Assembly: GCA_031673915.1 (NCBI GenBank)
Contig: CP125277.1
Location: forward strand, 248,001 to 312,000
DNA: 64,000 nucleotides
Reading direction: 5' to 3'
Source of the DNA: CGIF01 sp031673915
Lineage (GTDB): Bacteria; Bacillota_I; Bacilli_A; Mycoplasmatales; CGIF01
Shown piece by piece: positions 10,968 to 21,303 of this stretch (the first letter of the stretch is position 1; the number at the start of each line of letters is the position of its first letter). The position numbers were made by a program, and so were the translations under genes. Below the pieces are notes generated by a model that did no database searches, was not told the origin of the DNA, and worked only from the letters and a program-made list of their open reading frames with translations.

Positions 10968-11043
10968 CAGTTTAAAAACAAAACATTGAAAAGGTTTTTT
11001 TAAACTGAGTATCAGATATGTTTTTAAAGTCAAAAAAGACTTT
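10968..11043. terminator. Two inverted repeats behind the 11046-11333 gene
   Basis: A long inverted repeat (cagtttaaaaac, 10968-10979, with gtttttttaaactg, 10994-11007) and a 6-bp hairpin (aaagtc/gacttt, 11026-11043) lie immediately downstream of the minus-strand stop at 11046. They are probable transcription end structures. Confidence 0.45.
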
Positions 11044-11045
11044 AA

Positions 11046-11333
11046 CTATTCGCCATCTTCAAATTGTTCAGCATCAACTATATATCTTCCCTTTATTGTT
11101 ACAATAAAACGAAAGTTTTTATTTATAATTGATCCACTTATAACTTTAGTTAAAAGTCTTCCATTTTCCATTATTTCAGGAAGCACAATTAATTTTGAAT
11201 TAATACATTTTACAATTCAAATTTCTTTACCTTTATGAGGACTTAGAGGGCTATAAATAGTGCTTGTACTAACATCGATTACTTTGTCAATAACAATTTT
11301 TGTATGTCTTCTAGTTTTATTATCTGATATCAA
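11046..11333 (-). CDS. Hypothetical protein, about 95 aa
   Basis: Stop TAG at 11048-11046. No ATG is in frame at the front: the likely start is TTG 11333, 10-15 nt after an AAAGGA ribosome site. The sequence looks beta-rich (KIVIDKVIDVSTSTIYSPLS, FRFIVTIKGRYIVDAEQF). No known family recognised. Confidence 0.5.
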
Positions 11334-11686
11334 TATGCTTATTTATTTCCTTTCATAACTATATTTACTTTTTATAAATCTTTTATAATATTTTATATAT
11401 TATTATAACTTTTTAACAAGTAAAACTCTGATAGAATCTATTATATTCATTATAAAAGATTTATAAAAAACACTTTTTTGAAATGATAATAATAAAAAGA
11501 TATTAAGTAATTGAGAATCAGAAAATAATCTGAGACAAGTTGCTTTTAAAACTAAATGTTTTCTGGAAAGAAGATAACAAATTAAACTTTGAAAATTATA
11601 GTGAATATAAGTTTGAAACATTTAAACAATGGGTTAAATTATTATAGATAATTAGGATAATTCAATAGTTAAAGTAGTTAAATATT

Positions 11687-11835
11687 CATTTTTTCATGAA
11701 GCGTTGTTTTTACACTAACGGTGAAAAACAACGGGCGGAATCTTGTTTGAACAAACGAGGACTTGTTAGGCTGAGTGTAGTGAGTGAAAAAATGAAACAG
11801 GACGATAAGTTTCTAATGGCCATTGGGCCATTATG
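11687..11835. ncRNA. Candidate structured RNA with multi-helix junction
   Basis: A conspicuously GC-richer stretch than its surroundings. A 10-bp outer stem (cattttttca 11687-11696 with tgaaaaaatg 11785-11794) encloses a 13-bp hairpin (cgttgttttt-cac / gtg-aaaaacaacg, 11702-11733) and a 7-bp hairpin (cttgttt/aaacgag, 11742-11759). A palindrome taatggcc/ggccatta (11814-11833) follows. There is no open frame across it. It does not match tmRNA, RNase P, SRP RNA or T-box motifs as I know them. Strand is uncertain; it lies upstream of the gene at 11936. Confidence 0.5.
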
Positions 11836-11935
11836 CTTGGAAGATTAAATATTAATTCTTTTCTTTATAGAACTTTCTTTTCTTAGAAATGTTTACCAAT
11901 ATAACTGTAAAAGATATTTAAGGAAAGAAGCAACA

Positions 11936-12316
11936 ATGTTGGAAAAATTAAATACTATAGAAGGAAGAGATGTATATCCTTTAGAAATAGTTTTTAACTG
12001 AATAGATATAAATAATAATTATCATTCAAGTAAAATTGAAGAATTAATTATTGATCCTTTAGTTAAAATAAAACATCCTGATGTTATAAACGATATGATT
12101 TATCAGTTTGCTTCTCAATTAAACGGCAAAGAAGAAATTATGGAACAACTTCCTAAAAGTGGAAGAAAACCTAAACAAGGATTCTGTTTCTTCCATTATG
12201 TTCCATTTTTTATTGAAGATAAAGCTTACAAATTGGTATGACTTTTAGAAAAAAATAGAAAAAATTATATAGGAGTAGTAAATTGTTACAGGAGATCAAA
12301 ATATGACAAAAAATAA
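11936..12316 (+). CDS. Putative toxin partner of an HTH antitoxin, 126 aa
   Basis: ATG 11936 after AAGGAAAG, stop TAA 12316. Its last 14 nt overlap the start of the HTH gene at 12303, a layout typical of type II toxin-antitoxin pairs. The C-terminal half (FHYVPFFIEDKAYKLVWLLE, then GVVNCYRRSKYDKK) looks like a compact beta-rich fold of the RelE/HigB/BrnT kind, but I cannot name the family. The antitoxin-like partner is the stronger evidence. Confidence 0.55.
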
Positions 12317-12689
12317 CATTAATAATGAAGAAAAATTAAACCATTATAATCAAGTTTTCTCAGATTTAAGAGATTATTGTTCAGACGATGATAAAGATGA
12401 TCTATTTACTAATTATGGTTTACATCCCAATTCCAATTCTTCTGATAAAGCCAAATATCAACTTTGTAAAGATATTCTTCATTTCAAAGGAAAACATAAA
12501 CTATCTAATGAAAAAATATCTCAATTTTTAAACATTAATGAAGATAAAGTTATAGATATCATTTATAGCCACTATGATAAATTTACTTATGAAGAATTAA
12601 CTAAATATGCAGAAAAATTAGCTGAGTCTGTTGGTGCTAAATTTAATATAATCCATACTAATACTTTTATAATGAATAATAATTATTAA
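12303..12689 (+). CDS. HTH antitoxin-like regulator, 128 aa
   Basis: ATG 12303 to TAA 12689. Residues about 55-105 carry a helix-turn-helix of the XRE antitoxin type: YQLCKDILHFKGKHKLSNEK, ISQFLNINEDKVIDIIYSHY, then DKFTYEELTKYAEKL. The pattern (LCxxI..FK..xxLSxxxIxxxLxI...V..I...F.xFsxxxLxxY) matches HTH proteins that pair with toxins. It probably binds its own promoter. It overlaps the toxin-like gene upstream by 14 nt. Confidence 0.7.
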   Translation: MTKNNINNEEKLNHYNQVFSDLRDYCSDDDKDDLFTNYGLHPNSNSSDKAKYQLCKDILHFKGKHKLSNEKISQFLNINEDKVIDIIYSHYDKFTYEELTKYAEKLAESVGAKFNIIHTNTFIMNNNY

Positions 12690-12741
12690 TTTAAAAATAG
12701 TAGAAATTTTAATAATTCATTGCAATTATAGTTTATTAAAC

Positions 12742-13032
12742 ATGGAAAATAATTACGATCGAATCTTCAATAATTTAGATAAAGAAATTATAAGAAAAAT
12801 GGAAGATCCTAATTATGAAGTTACATATCATCTTCCTCCTAATTCTTCAGAAATCGAAAAAGTGAAATATCAACTTTGTCAGGATATTTTAAAATTTAAA
12901 AGAACACATAATTTCAGTAAAGAAGAAATCTCTAAAAGATTGAACATTAATACTATTAAAGTAGGAGAAATTCTTCACTTTCATATTTATAAATTTAATT
13001 TAGAAGAGTTAATTAATTATGCTGAAAATTAG
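12742..13032 (+). CDS. HTH antitoxin-like regulator, 96 aa, paralogue
   Basis: ATG 12742 to TAG 13032. A shorter paralogue of the preceding gene: YQLCQDILKFKRTHNFSKEE, ISKRLNINTIKVGEILHF, YKFNLEELINYAEN. It lacks its own toxin gene, so it is either a second binding partner for the same toxin or a solitary antitoxin. Confidence 0.65.
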   Translation: MENNYDRIFNNLDKEIIRKMEDPNYEVTYHLPPNSSEIEKVKYQLCQDILKFKRTHNFSKEEISKRLNINTIKVGEILHFHIYKFNLEELINYAEN

Positions 13033-13181
13033 CTAAATTTGTGAAAAACTTGTCATTCAAAATTCAAATATTTTCATTCATTATAGTGTGGCTATCAATT
13101 AGGAAGTAGTTCTAAGAGTAATTACATATTATAATTAAGGATTATTTAGATAACTCTTTGTGATTGTTATCAAAATTAAAT

Positions 13182-13426
13182 ATGAATAAAAATATTAGAA
13201 TTATCCATCCCGGTGAGGTTTTAAGAGAAGACTTTTTAATTCCTAATGAGATTACTAATGAACAATTAGCGAAATCTTTAAATGTTGAATTAGAAATTAT
13301 TAATCTTCTTTATAAAAAAGATTTATTTAAGTATTGATTTAGCTTGTCGTTTAGCCGCTTATCTTGAGATGTCTGTTGACTTTTATTGGATTACAAGAAG
13401 CCTATGAAATTGATTTGATAGTATAA
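13182..13426 (+). pseudogene. higA: higA-type antitoxin pseudogene
   Basis: ATG 13182 begins MNKNIRIIHPGEVLREDFLI, the HigA/VapI signature, and continues through the first HTH helix (NEQLAKSLNVELEIINLLYK). The frame then shifts near 13325 to SIDLACRLAAYLEMSVDFYW and again near 13390 to LQEAYEIDLIV before TAA 13426. Two frameshifts inactivate it. No HigB remnant seen. Confidence 0.8.
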
Positions 13427-13587
13427 TATTATTTTTCATTTACAATTGAAATTTGCTTCTTATCTAGATTTCAAGCATGTTATTAAATAAAAAAAATACT
13501 TACTCACTAGTTTTAAAAGGTGAAGTTATTCCAAATTTCCTTAAAAAGACTTTATTGATAAAAGATTACTAAATGGGAAAAACTTAA

Positions 13588-16500
13588 ATGAATAATGAAA
13601 TAATAGATGCTAATGAATGATTAGAACAATGATATCCGAAAGATGGAATTTGTCAATTAGAAAAAAACAAGGACTACTTTGGAAAGGAGCAAAATAATCA
13701 TAACTATCAAAAAACTCGAAAAGAAATTATCATTTTAGACATTAGTTATCAAAATCTTCAAGGTTCTTTAGAATTAACAGGTTTTTCTAATTTGCAAGAA
13801 TTTAATTGCTGAGATAATCAGCTAATCGAATTAAATTTAATTAGTTGTGAAAAATTAGTGAAAGTTGAGTGCGGAAATAATCGATTGACTATTTTGAATT
13901 TACCATTAAATAATCGAATAAAATCCTTACAGGCTTTCAATAATCAATTAACAGATTTTCCGATAAACATTAATTCTCAAACTATTACTGAATTAAGTTT
14001 TGGAAACAATAATTTTCGTTCTAATTTAGAAGTGTTTAGTAATTTGATAAATCTAGAAAAATTGTGAATAGGAAGTAATAATTTTGTAGGTTCTTTAATT
14101 GCTTTTGCTAATTTAGATAAGCTAGATTTGCTTGATATTCATAGCAATGATCAAATTGATTCTGACTTGGAATATTTAAATGATAGTATTTCACAATTTA
14201 TATATTGGGGAACTAAATTGCAAAATAGCAAAGAATTAGAACCTTATGATGGTAATTATCAGCTCTGAAAAAGAAGCGAATTACAAAAAAAACTTGAAGA
14301 AGCGCAAGCAAAAGTTAATCTTCTACAAATTCTACAAAAAGAACAAGTAAAGAAAAAAAATAGAAATTTAGAAATTAATATTAAAGACAAAGATCTAAAG
14401 TACTTTGTGGAAAATGGATTTAAAAGAAACGATTGCCTTATTTTTGAAGGTTTTAAGAAATTAGAATCTATTGAAATTGACAAGAGTATAATTAAAGGAA
14501 TAAGAGAAATAATACTTATTGATTTACCTAGTTTAAAATTTATAAAATTAGATTTGAAATTTGGAGATAGCAGTGAGATTGATTTAGACAGTATAGAGAT
14601 TAACAATTTACCAAAATTAGAAGTTTTTTTAGCTAATCATTGCAATTTAAAGAAGATAAAAATTAATGATTGTCATGAGATTAATGATTTTAGAGTAGGT
14701 AATAATTTACTTAAAGAATTAGGTTTTTTGGAATCATTGTCAAAAAGTAAATTAAAAATTTTGAGTGTTCATAGTAATAATTTTTCTGGAGAAAGTATAT
14801 CTGTTTTTAATGGATTTACAGAATTAAGACAATTATTTCTTGATAATGCTGATGGAAAAAGACGTAATACTTTTTATGGTTCATTGAATGACTTGAAAAG
14901 CCTTGCTAACTTAGAATGTTTAAATATAAGTCATACTCATATTGAGATTAATGATGGCTGAAAATTGCTTTCGAATAATAAAGTGGATGAGTTTTGTTGT
15001 TCTCGTGATCAAAGGGAAGAACTTGAAAAATGAACAGAGGAAGTGAAAGAAGATTTAGATGAGTTTGGGAAACGACTTGTTAAAGAAATTACTAATAATG
15101 AAGGAGAAGTTGTTAAATTTTGATATGACTTTAAATTTGAAGAAAGTAATGGCTGGGAATTTCTTCACTCTGATTTTGCTGGAGAATCTGGAAAAGAATT
15201 ACGGAAAAAATGAGAGAGTTTTAATTTCAATTTTTTAGGAACTAAAACATGAATTAAATCTGGACTAGATGTGAATAAGCCAGAATTTGCTAGGTATTTA
15301 GAAGACAAAAAGATAAATAAAGAGTTTTGAAAGTCTCCATTTAATGAAAAAGAAAAGATTGAAATTCAGTGAAAATATAATATTCAAGATTTTTTGAAAT
15401 GAAGAGGGCGAAAAGCTCAAGAATGATTAGATAAAGAGTATCCAGAAAACGGTTGCTGTCTAGGAGAGTACGATAAAAATAATCAAGGAAAAAAGAGAGA
15501 AGAGATTGCTGAACTAGATATTAGCGGAAACGAATTAAATGGAGATTTAAGTTTAAAAGGTTTCTTGCAATTGAAATATTTAACTTTTAGAAATAACTAT
15601 ATAACAAAAATTGACCTTAGCAAGTGTTCAGAACTGGTGTTTATTGATTGTAGAGGAAATAAATTAATAAATTTAAATGTTGGAGAGGGTTCAAAATTAA
15701 GAGAGTTTTATGGCTCCGATAATAAGTTTAATAATTTTAAAAATATCATTAAAAATATAAATCCTGGAAGTTTAACTTATTTTAATGTGAATAATAATGA
15801 TTCAAATGAAGATATAGAAATTTTTAATAATTTCATTAATTTGGAAATTTTATATATTGGAAATCACAAGAATGATGAGAATAAAAATTTTGTTGGCTCT
15901 CTTGAAAGCTTAAGTTGCTTGGAAAATTTGATTGAAATTGATATCTATAATAGCAACGTTGATCTAGAAAAATTCTTTTTAAAAAATGAAGAAGATGGAT
16001 TTGAAAAATTGGAAAAAATTTACTGTAATATTGATAAAATAAAAAACATTATATCAAAAAAGTATTACAATGAATCAGAAAAGTTTTACGATGTAAAAGT
16101 GTGAAGATACAAAAGGCTTGAAGAATTTGATGTTGACAAGATAGTCAAACTACCAATTCTTTCAGATGATAAAATTAGGTATACTATAAATAGAATCAAT
16201 GAAAATTACAAAATTGAAAAAGTGATGTATGAAGATAAAAATGTTGCTATTTACCCATTAGAAACAAAGTTTAATTGATTAATTAGAGAAAAATTATCTC
16301 CAAGTAAATTACCACTTAGACTTTGTGAAATAATTAATGAACGAAGTGATCAAGGAGAGATTTCGGATATAGTTAGAATAAAAAAGAGAACTGAATGTGA
16401 TAATGTAAAACAGTATGCAATTTTATCCTATTCATGAGGTGGTGGAGCAGATGAAAGTATAAAATGAAGTCCAGAAAGCGCTCAAGGTAGATTAAGCGAA

Positions 16501-17868
16501 GGAGGAAAAAAAACTTTAAAAAAATCAATCAAATCTTTGAAAATTATTAATGAATTTTACAGTGCTTTGAAAGGAAATGAGATAAGACATTTTTGGATGG
16601 ATCAGTTATGTGTTGATCAAAATAATGTTATGGAAAAAGGTCATGAAATTCCTAAAATGAGAGAGTACTACAGTAATGCTGCTGTAACTCTTATTCCGAT
16701 CAACACGAGTATTGATGAAGATTTAATAAGAGAATTGAGCAGGTCTTTTGAAACAAGAGAAGGTGATTTTATTTATCCTAATAAGATAATTAAAAATTCT
16801 CTTCCTTTATTAGAAAAAATAATTGGTTCGGAGTGATTTTCTCGTTCGTGAACATTTCAAGAAGGATTCTTATCCAAGCAAACCATTTTCATGTTCGATA
16901 ATTTTTTGATAGATGGAAGATTTATTGCTTTAATTTGAAAATTAAGGCAAGTTTCAGGAGTGTATTATGATGAATGTAAATTTATAAAAGATTTGTGTGG
17001 AGAAAAAATTGCTACTCCAGTTGGTTGAGTGTATTATTATAGCGAAAATAGGAAAGGGTATATTGAAGAACATTATAATCTTAGGGACAAAGTTTCTTTA
17101 AAGCTAAATGAAGCGCTATGAGCTGTAAAAAGAAGAGGTAGAAGTATTGCTTTAGATGGTATTTATTCTGTAATTGGTTTATTGCCTTATGGAGAGAAAA
17201 TAGAAGTTGATTATAAAAGAAAGCCTGAATCGGTTTTAAGGGATGTAATGATAATTGCAACGAGAAACAATCATGGAGAGCCTTTAGCTTGACATGGTTT
17301 AAGCAGTAATACTCCTGGATTATGTTTGATTCCACAAATTGATGTTATTAGTGGATCAAGCAGTATAACTGGGGTTATAAATGTTAACTATAAGCCGAGA
17401 GAAATTAAAAAATGCTTCAATTTTATATCTAATGAAGGTGCTAAAATAAATGCTAACGAATATATTATATCTTCAGTTGAAAAAGGCAGCGGTGTTTATA
17501 ATTTAGAAAGAGAAGAGACTGTAGAAGGTGGACTTTGACTTAGAAAAGTTTGAGTTTTAATCAATGATAATGAAGAAAAATTAACTTTATCAGGAACAAT
17601 GAATGGAATTGAATCATTGGGAAGAGGAAGAGTATTAATAATTCCAGATAATAAAGAGTGAAATAGCAGTTTACCTTTTTGCATTTTAGCTTTAAAAATT
17701 AAAGACACCTTAGAAGAAAAAAAAACAATCTATCATAGAATAGATTTATTAAGAATAGAAGAAGGATTTGATAAATTAATTAAAATTAAAAGTGAAGAAT
17801 TTTTAGTAGGATTTGATAATAATGCAAAATATTATAATTATCGGGAGCAAGTAGAAATATTAAATTAA
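13588..17868 (+). CDS. Giant LRR-coiled-coil-LRR-HET protein, 1426 aa
   Basis: One continuous frame in code 4, ATG 13588 to TAA 17868. Residues about 40-215 form an LRR array, 225-265 a coiled coil (LQKKLEEAQAKVNLLQ), 270-455 a second LRR array, and 630-830 a third. The HET domain spans about 940-1130: YAILSYSWGG from 943, WMDQLCVDQN from 1003, and WFSRSWTFQEG from 1083. A C-terminal region shared with the 995-aa paralogue follows (YSVIGLLPYGEK). It resembles an NLR in logic (repeat sensor plus death-type output domain) but lacks a nucleotide-binding domain. HET domains are predominantly fungal, so fungal origin by transfer is likely; that is inference. Confidence 0.9.
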
Positions 17869-18059
17869 ATAGATTGAAAGAAAATTAATTAATTACGATG
17901 GTGAACAAGATTAGCATAAGAGTTAGTTAAAAATATCAAATTAAATGCTCAATCAGAACAATTAAATAATTTATACTAGATTATCATGATTTTAATTGAG
18001 AAAATCATATAGAAAACAATAGTGAAAAATTGTCTCTTTTACAATTTTCATAATAATCA

Positions 18060-18561
18060 AGTATTAGAAATTAATGAATTAGACAATTTTTAATTATTCG
18101 ATTCTCTCTTACGTCTGAGGAGAGTTATCTGATAAGAAAAATCTAAAAACTTGGGACTATACTTGTCAAAATAAAGATTGTTCGATTTAAAAGAAACAAT
18201 TAGGGATGATAAAGAGTGTAATGTTATGGCACTACTAAGTTAAGTGTTTAAAGTCATGTGAAAAGTTCTCGTTTCCTTAGAATTCATTAATAAAGGTTTA
18301 TCTGAAGAAAACGAAATTAATTATCTGTGGATGAATCAAATGTGCGTTAATCAGTTTGACAATGAAGGACAATTTCAGGAAATAGGTAATGGAGTAAATA
18401 AAACAGATGAAGTTGAATTCTCTAAACGTCTTATAAAAATTACAGCTAAATCTGACTGATTTACTCGTAATTGAACTTTCCAAGAAGGTCTCCTTTCCGA
18501 ACAAAACATTTTCATGTTTGATGATTATTTAGTTGATGGCAGATTTTATCTCAATATTTAG
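18060..18561 (+). pseudogene. HET-domain relic
   Basis: Fragments of a third HET domain. YSILSYVWGE near 18095 is in one frame until a TAA. In another frame from about 18298 come LWMNQMCVNQ and WFTRNWTFQEGLLSEQN, then a premature TAG at 18559-18561 right after VDGRFYLNI. The LRR part is missing. It is a truncated copy of the LRR-HET family immediately downstream of the giant intact member. Confidence 0.8.
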
Positions 18562-18774
18562 TTACAAATTAACTTTATCTCATTGATTTTGTTGAAAAAG
18601 TTTTCATATTATATAAAGAGGAAATCCAAAGCCTCCCATTAATATTCAAAAAACGCTTCAAAGAATACTAAATTTAGGACGATATAATTCAATGCAAATA
18701 CGACATGTTCTTCTTCCTTCTGAATAATTTCCGCACATTCCACAAATCATTTCTTCTTTTCTATCGATATACAT
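18562..18774 (-). CDS. Zinc-ribbon membrane mini-protein, 70 aa
   Basis: ATG 18774 to TAA 18564-18562. Starts MYIDRKEEMICGMCGNYSEG with a second CRIC motif (two Cys pairs, a likely zinc ribbon), then one hydrophobic segment with several TGA-encoded Trp (ILWSVFWILMGGFGFPLYII). Too short for a known family; perhaps a membrane adaptor. Confidence 0.6.
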
Positions 18775-18990
18775 AAGCTTTTAAAATTTCCTATTCTTAT
18801 TTCTCTAAATATTGATTAAATTAAAGAAATAAATATTTTATTTCATTTTAATGTTATATTATTTTAATGATAAGTTTTTTATATTAATATTCAACTGTTA
18901 TTATTAAGGGATTTTTGGAAATTATTATTTTAAATAAAACGCATTAATTGAAAAATTAAACTTAATTATAATTTTTTTAAATTAGATTTC

Positions 18991-19758
18991 TTAATTCTCG
19001 ATAATTGCTGTTGAAAATTCTTCTTTATTTAATTTCATCTCGGATAATTTAAGTTTTAATCGTTCTTCGACTTTCGCTTCAAGATCCCTTTCATGCCACT
19101 CTTGAGAATTTTTTAAAGCATCCAAAAACCCTTCTCTTTCGATTTCAAATTCTTCTTCTAATTTTCTTAATTTTTCTTGAAAATCTATTAATTGTTGATC
19201 GTTTAGTTTTTGTTTATAATATTTAAAAGATTGACTATTTTCAATTATTTGAATAATATAATTAACCTTTTCTAAATTATCGATTCCCCTTTGATTTATA
19301 TTGCTAATTAATATTTTTTTTATTTCGTTAACTTCCTCTATTTTCTCATCAAATAAAGGATGGTCAATTATCTTAAAATCTTTATTATAATAATCAAAAT
19401 CTAATCAATTTTCATATACATTGTCTAGACCATTACGTAAACCTATATTATTTTCAACACATCTACGAGCAGAACATAGCCATTCAGGAGACTTGTCAAT
19501 ATTGATTTTAAAAGTAAAATTAGGATCTATTTTGAATCCTATTTGAAAAAGTAATTGATTAATATCACAAATTTCAGTTGTAATTATTTTTACGCAATTT
19601 ACTGGAGTATCAATCTGACCAAAACTTCCAATATTTTCTATTAATTCTTCTTCTTTTCAATAAACTTTCAAGTCTCTCACTTCCATTTTTAAGAAAGGTT
19701 TTCTTCTAAGTTCTTTATCAATTTCTGCTTTATTCAATTTAAACGATAGGTATGTCAT
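18991..19758 (-). CDS. Hypothetical protein with C-terminal coiled coil, 255 aa
   Basis: ATG 19758 to TAA 18993-18991, with two TGA-encoded Trp. N-terminal half mixed (MTYLSFKLNKAEIDKELRRK), a middle segment with two Cys (EWLCSARRCVENN), and a strongly charged helical C-terminal third (LRKLEEEFEIEREGFLDAL) likely to form a coiled coil. It sits 37 nt after the stop of the 216-aa gene on the same strand, so the two probably form an operon. Not recognised. Confidence 0.65.
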
Positions 19759-19795
19759 AATGTTTTTATTTATTTAATCAATTTCTGTTTTTCAT

Positions 19796-20446
19796 CTAAT
19801 TCTTGTAAGCAAGATGATAAGAAGGTGGAGATTCTTCAGTATAAGTTTGGTAATCAAAAGTTACTTCCTCTTTTGCTTTCTGTTTTTGATGATAGAAAGA
19901 AAAATGATTATAACCGTTTCCATACTGCTCACTTCATCCATAGCAACTACCTCAAATTGTTTCTTTATCATTTTTTTTACCAAAAAGACTTGTTTCAATT
20001 CAAGGGCTTTGTGAATTTTCAGAAGTTGATTGAATTCTAGATCCTAAAATATTATCGCTGTTTATATCTTCAATTACATAGATATAATTACGACAATATC
20101 CTTTAGAGTTTAAGAAATGGTTTCAACAATAACCTTCAAAAAGACAAAATTTGTCAATAGTTTCAACTCCTCATTTATTACCCTTGATATTTGCTGAACT
20201 AGAATTTTCATTTGCATAATCAGTATATCCACCAACAATTGAATAAAAGGGACCAATATCTGACTTATAAGCATTAGCTCTACCATATCCTAGTAAATGT
20301 TCGTCACTTCAATTATAACCATGAGCCAATTCAATTTTTTGAGTTGTTTTTCGACCAATATCTCTTTTTGTCATTGATGTTTTCTTACTTCTAATGTCGG
20401 AAACATCATAAGAAAAACCAACAATTTTTAAACTTTTATTTTCCAT
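19796..20446 (-). CDS. Hypothetical aromatic- and glycine-rich protein, 216 aa
   Basis: ATG 20446 to TAG 19798-19796. Rich in Gly, Tyr, Trp and Asn (GYNWSDEHLLGYGRANAY, SIVGGYTDYANENSSS, WGSCYGWSEQYGNGYNHF), suggesting a beta-rich, possibly carbohydrate-binding fold. No signal peptide or membrane segment. In-frame TGA (Trp) occurs at several places. It is the upstream partner of 18991-19758. No family recognised. Confidence 0.65.
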
Positions 20447-20699
20447 TTTTTTATTTATTTCTGAAATAATTTTGTAAGCATTTAAACGCTTTACAATGAA
20501 TATTTTAATTATTTTTAAACTGAATTAGTATTTAAAACATAGAAAAAATGAGAATTTGAACTAATTAGCAATTCTTTTTAAACTTAATTATATCACTTTC
20601 ATATAAAAAGACATTGAAAGTAAAATATTTAATATTATTATTAAATTGAAATTTTTTATAATATATTGATATAATTTTTTAGTATTACATTAAAGATTT

Positions 20700-21242
20700 C
20701 TAATCTTTAATAATAAATTTTAAATAACTAAAATCCATCGCTTTCGTAAAAAAGCCTTTATAATGTTGATATTTTTTCTTATAATACTCTCCTAATTCTC
20801 TTTCTTCAGCTACTTGAAAAGGATTTATATAATTTAAGGGATAAATATTAGCACAACTAGGATCAATTTCTTTCATATTTGGATTTCGATGATTTTTTAT
20901 ATAGAATTGATGAGATCTTTGTACAATTTCATTTTGACTTAATTTAGATAACCCTAATTCTATTTCGCCATTTAAACCAGCTAAGCCACTGTGTCTAATT
21001 TTATCACATGCTTGACAATTTAGTCTGAAATTATCCAAATTATTATTAGAACCATCTCCATCAATATGGTCAACAGAAAGCCATTTACTTAATCTAATCC
21101 CACAAAAAGAACAAGTTCAATTGTCTCTTTTTAGAATTATTTGCCGTAAATCTTTTCATTCTTTGCTATCAGTTCTTAAAGTTCTGTTATATCAAAATTT
21201 AGGATTTGAGTATGATAGTTCTAACTCGTATTTTTTACTCAT
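20700..21242 (-). CDS. HNH endonuclease, 180 aa
   Basis: ATG 21242 to TAG 20702-20700. HNH architecture: CSFC at residues 44-47, DHIDGDGSNNNLDN from 58 (catalytic His 59 and the following N/L block), and CQAC at 76-79. The Cys quartet coordinates structural zinc. The C-terminal 100 residues have no motif I know. It is alone, without restriction partners, so it may be a phage- or intron-type homing-like nuclease or a defence nuclease. Confidence 0.85.
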
Positions 21243-21303
21243 TTTTAATATTTTTCTTTAATTAGTTTTTATGAATGAACAAATTTATTATTAGATTTAT
21301 AGT

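Noticed and set aside
11403..11621. Minus-strand open frame of 72 codons
   Set aside because: Leu/Ser/Phe-rich composition typical of the complement of a decayed coding region, without start signal or motif.
13477..13572. Plus-strand 31-codon frame (MLLNKKNTYSLVLKGEVIPN...)
   Set aside because: Too short, no ribosome site, and next to a decayed higA; could be debris.
14259..14606. Minus-strand open frame inside the giant LRR-HET gene
   Set aside because: Hydrophobic shadow frame opposite a well-supported coding region; no ribosome site.
19814..20040. Two overlapping plus-strand frames
   Set aside because: Lie entirely opposite the 216-aa minus-strand gene and have shadow composition.
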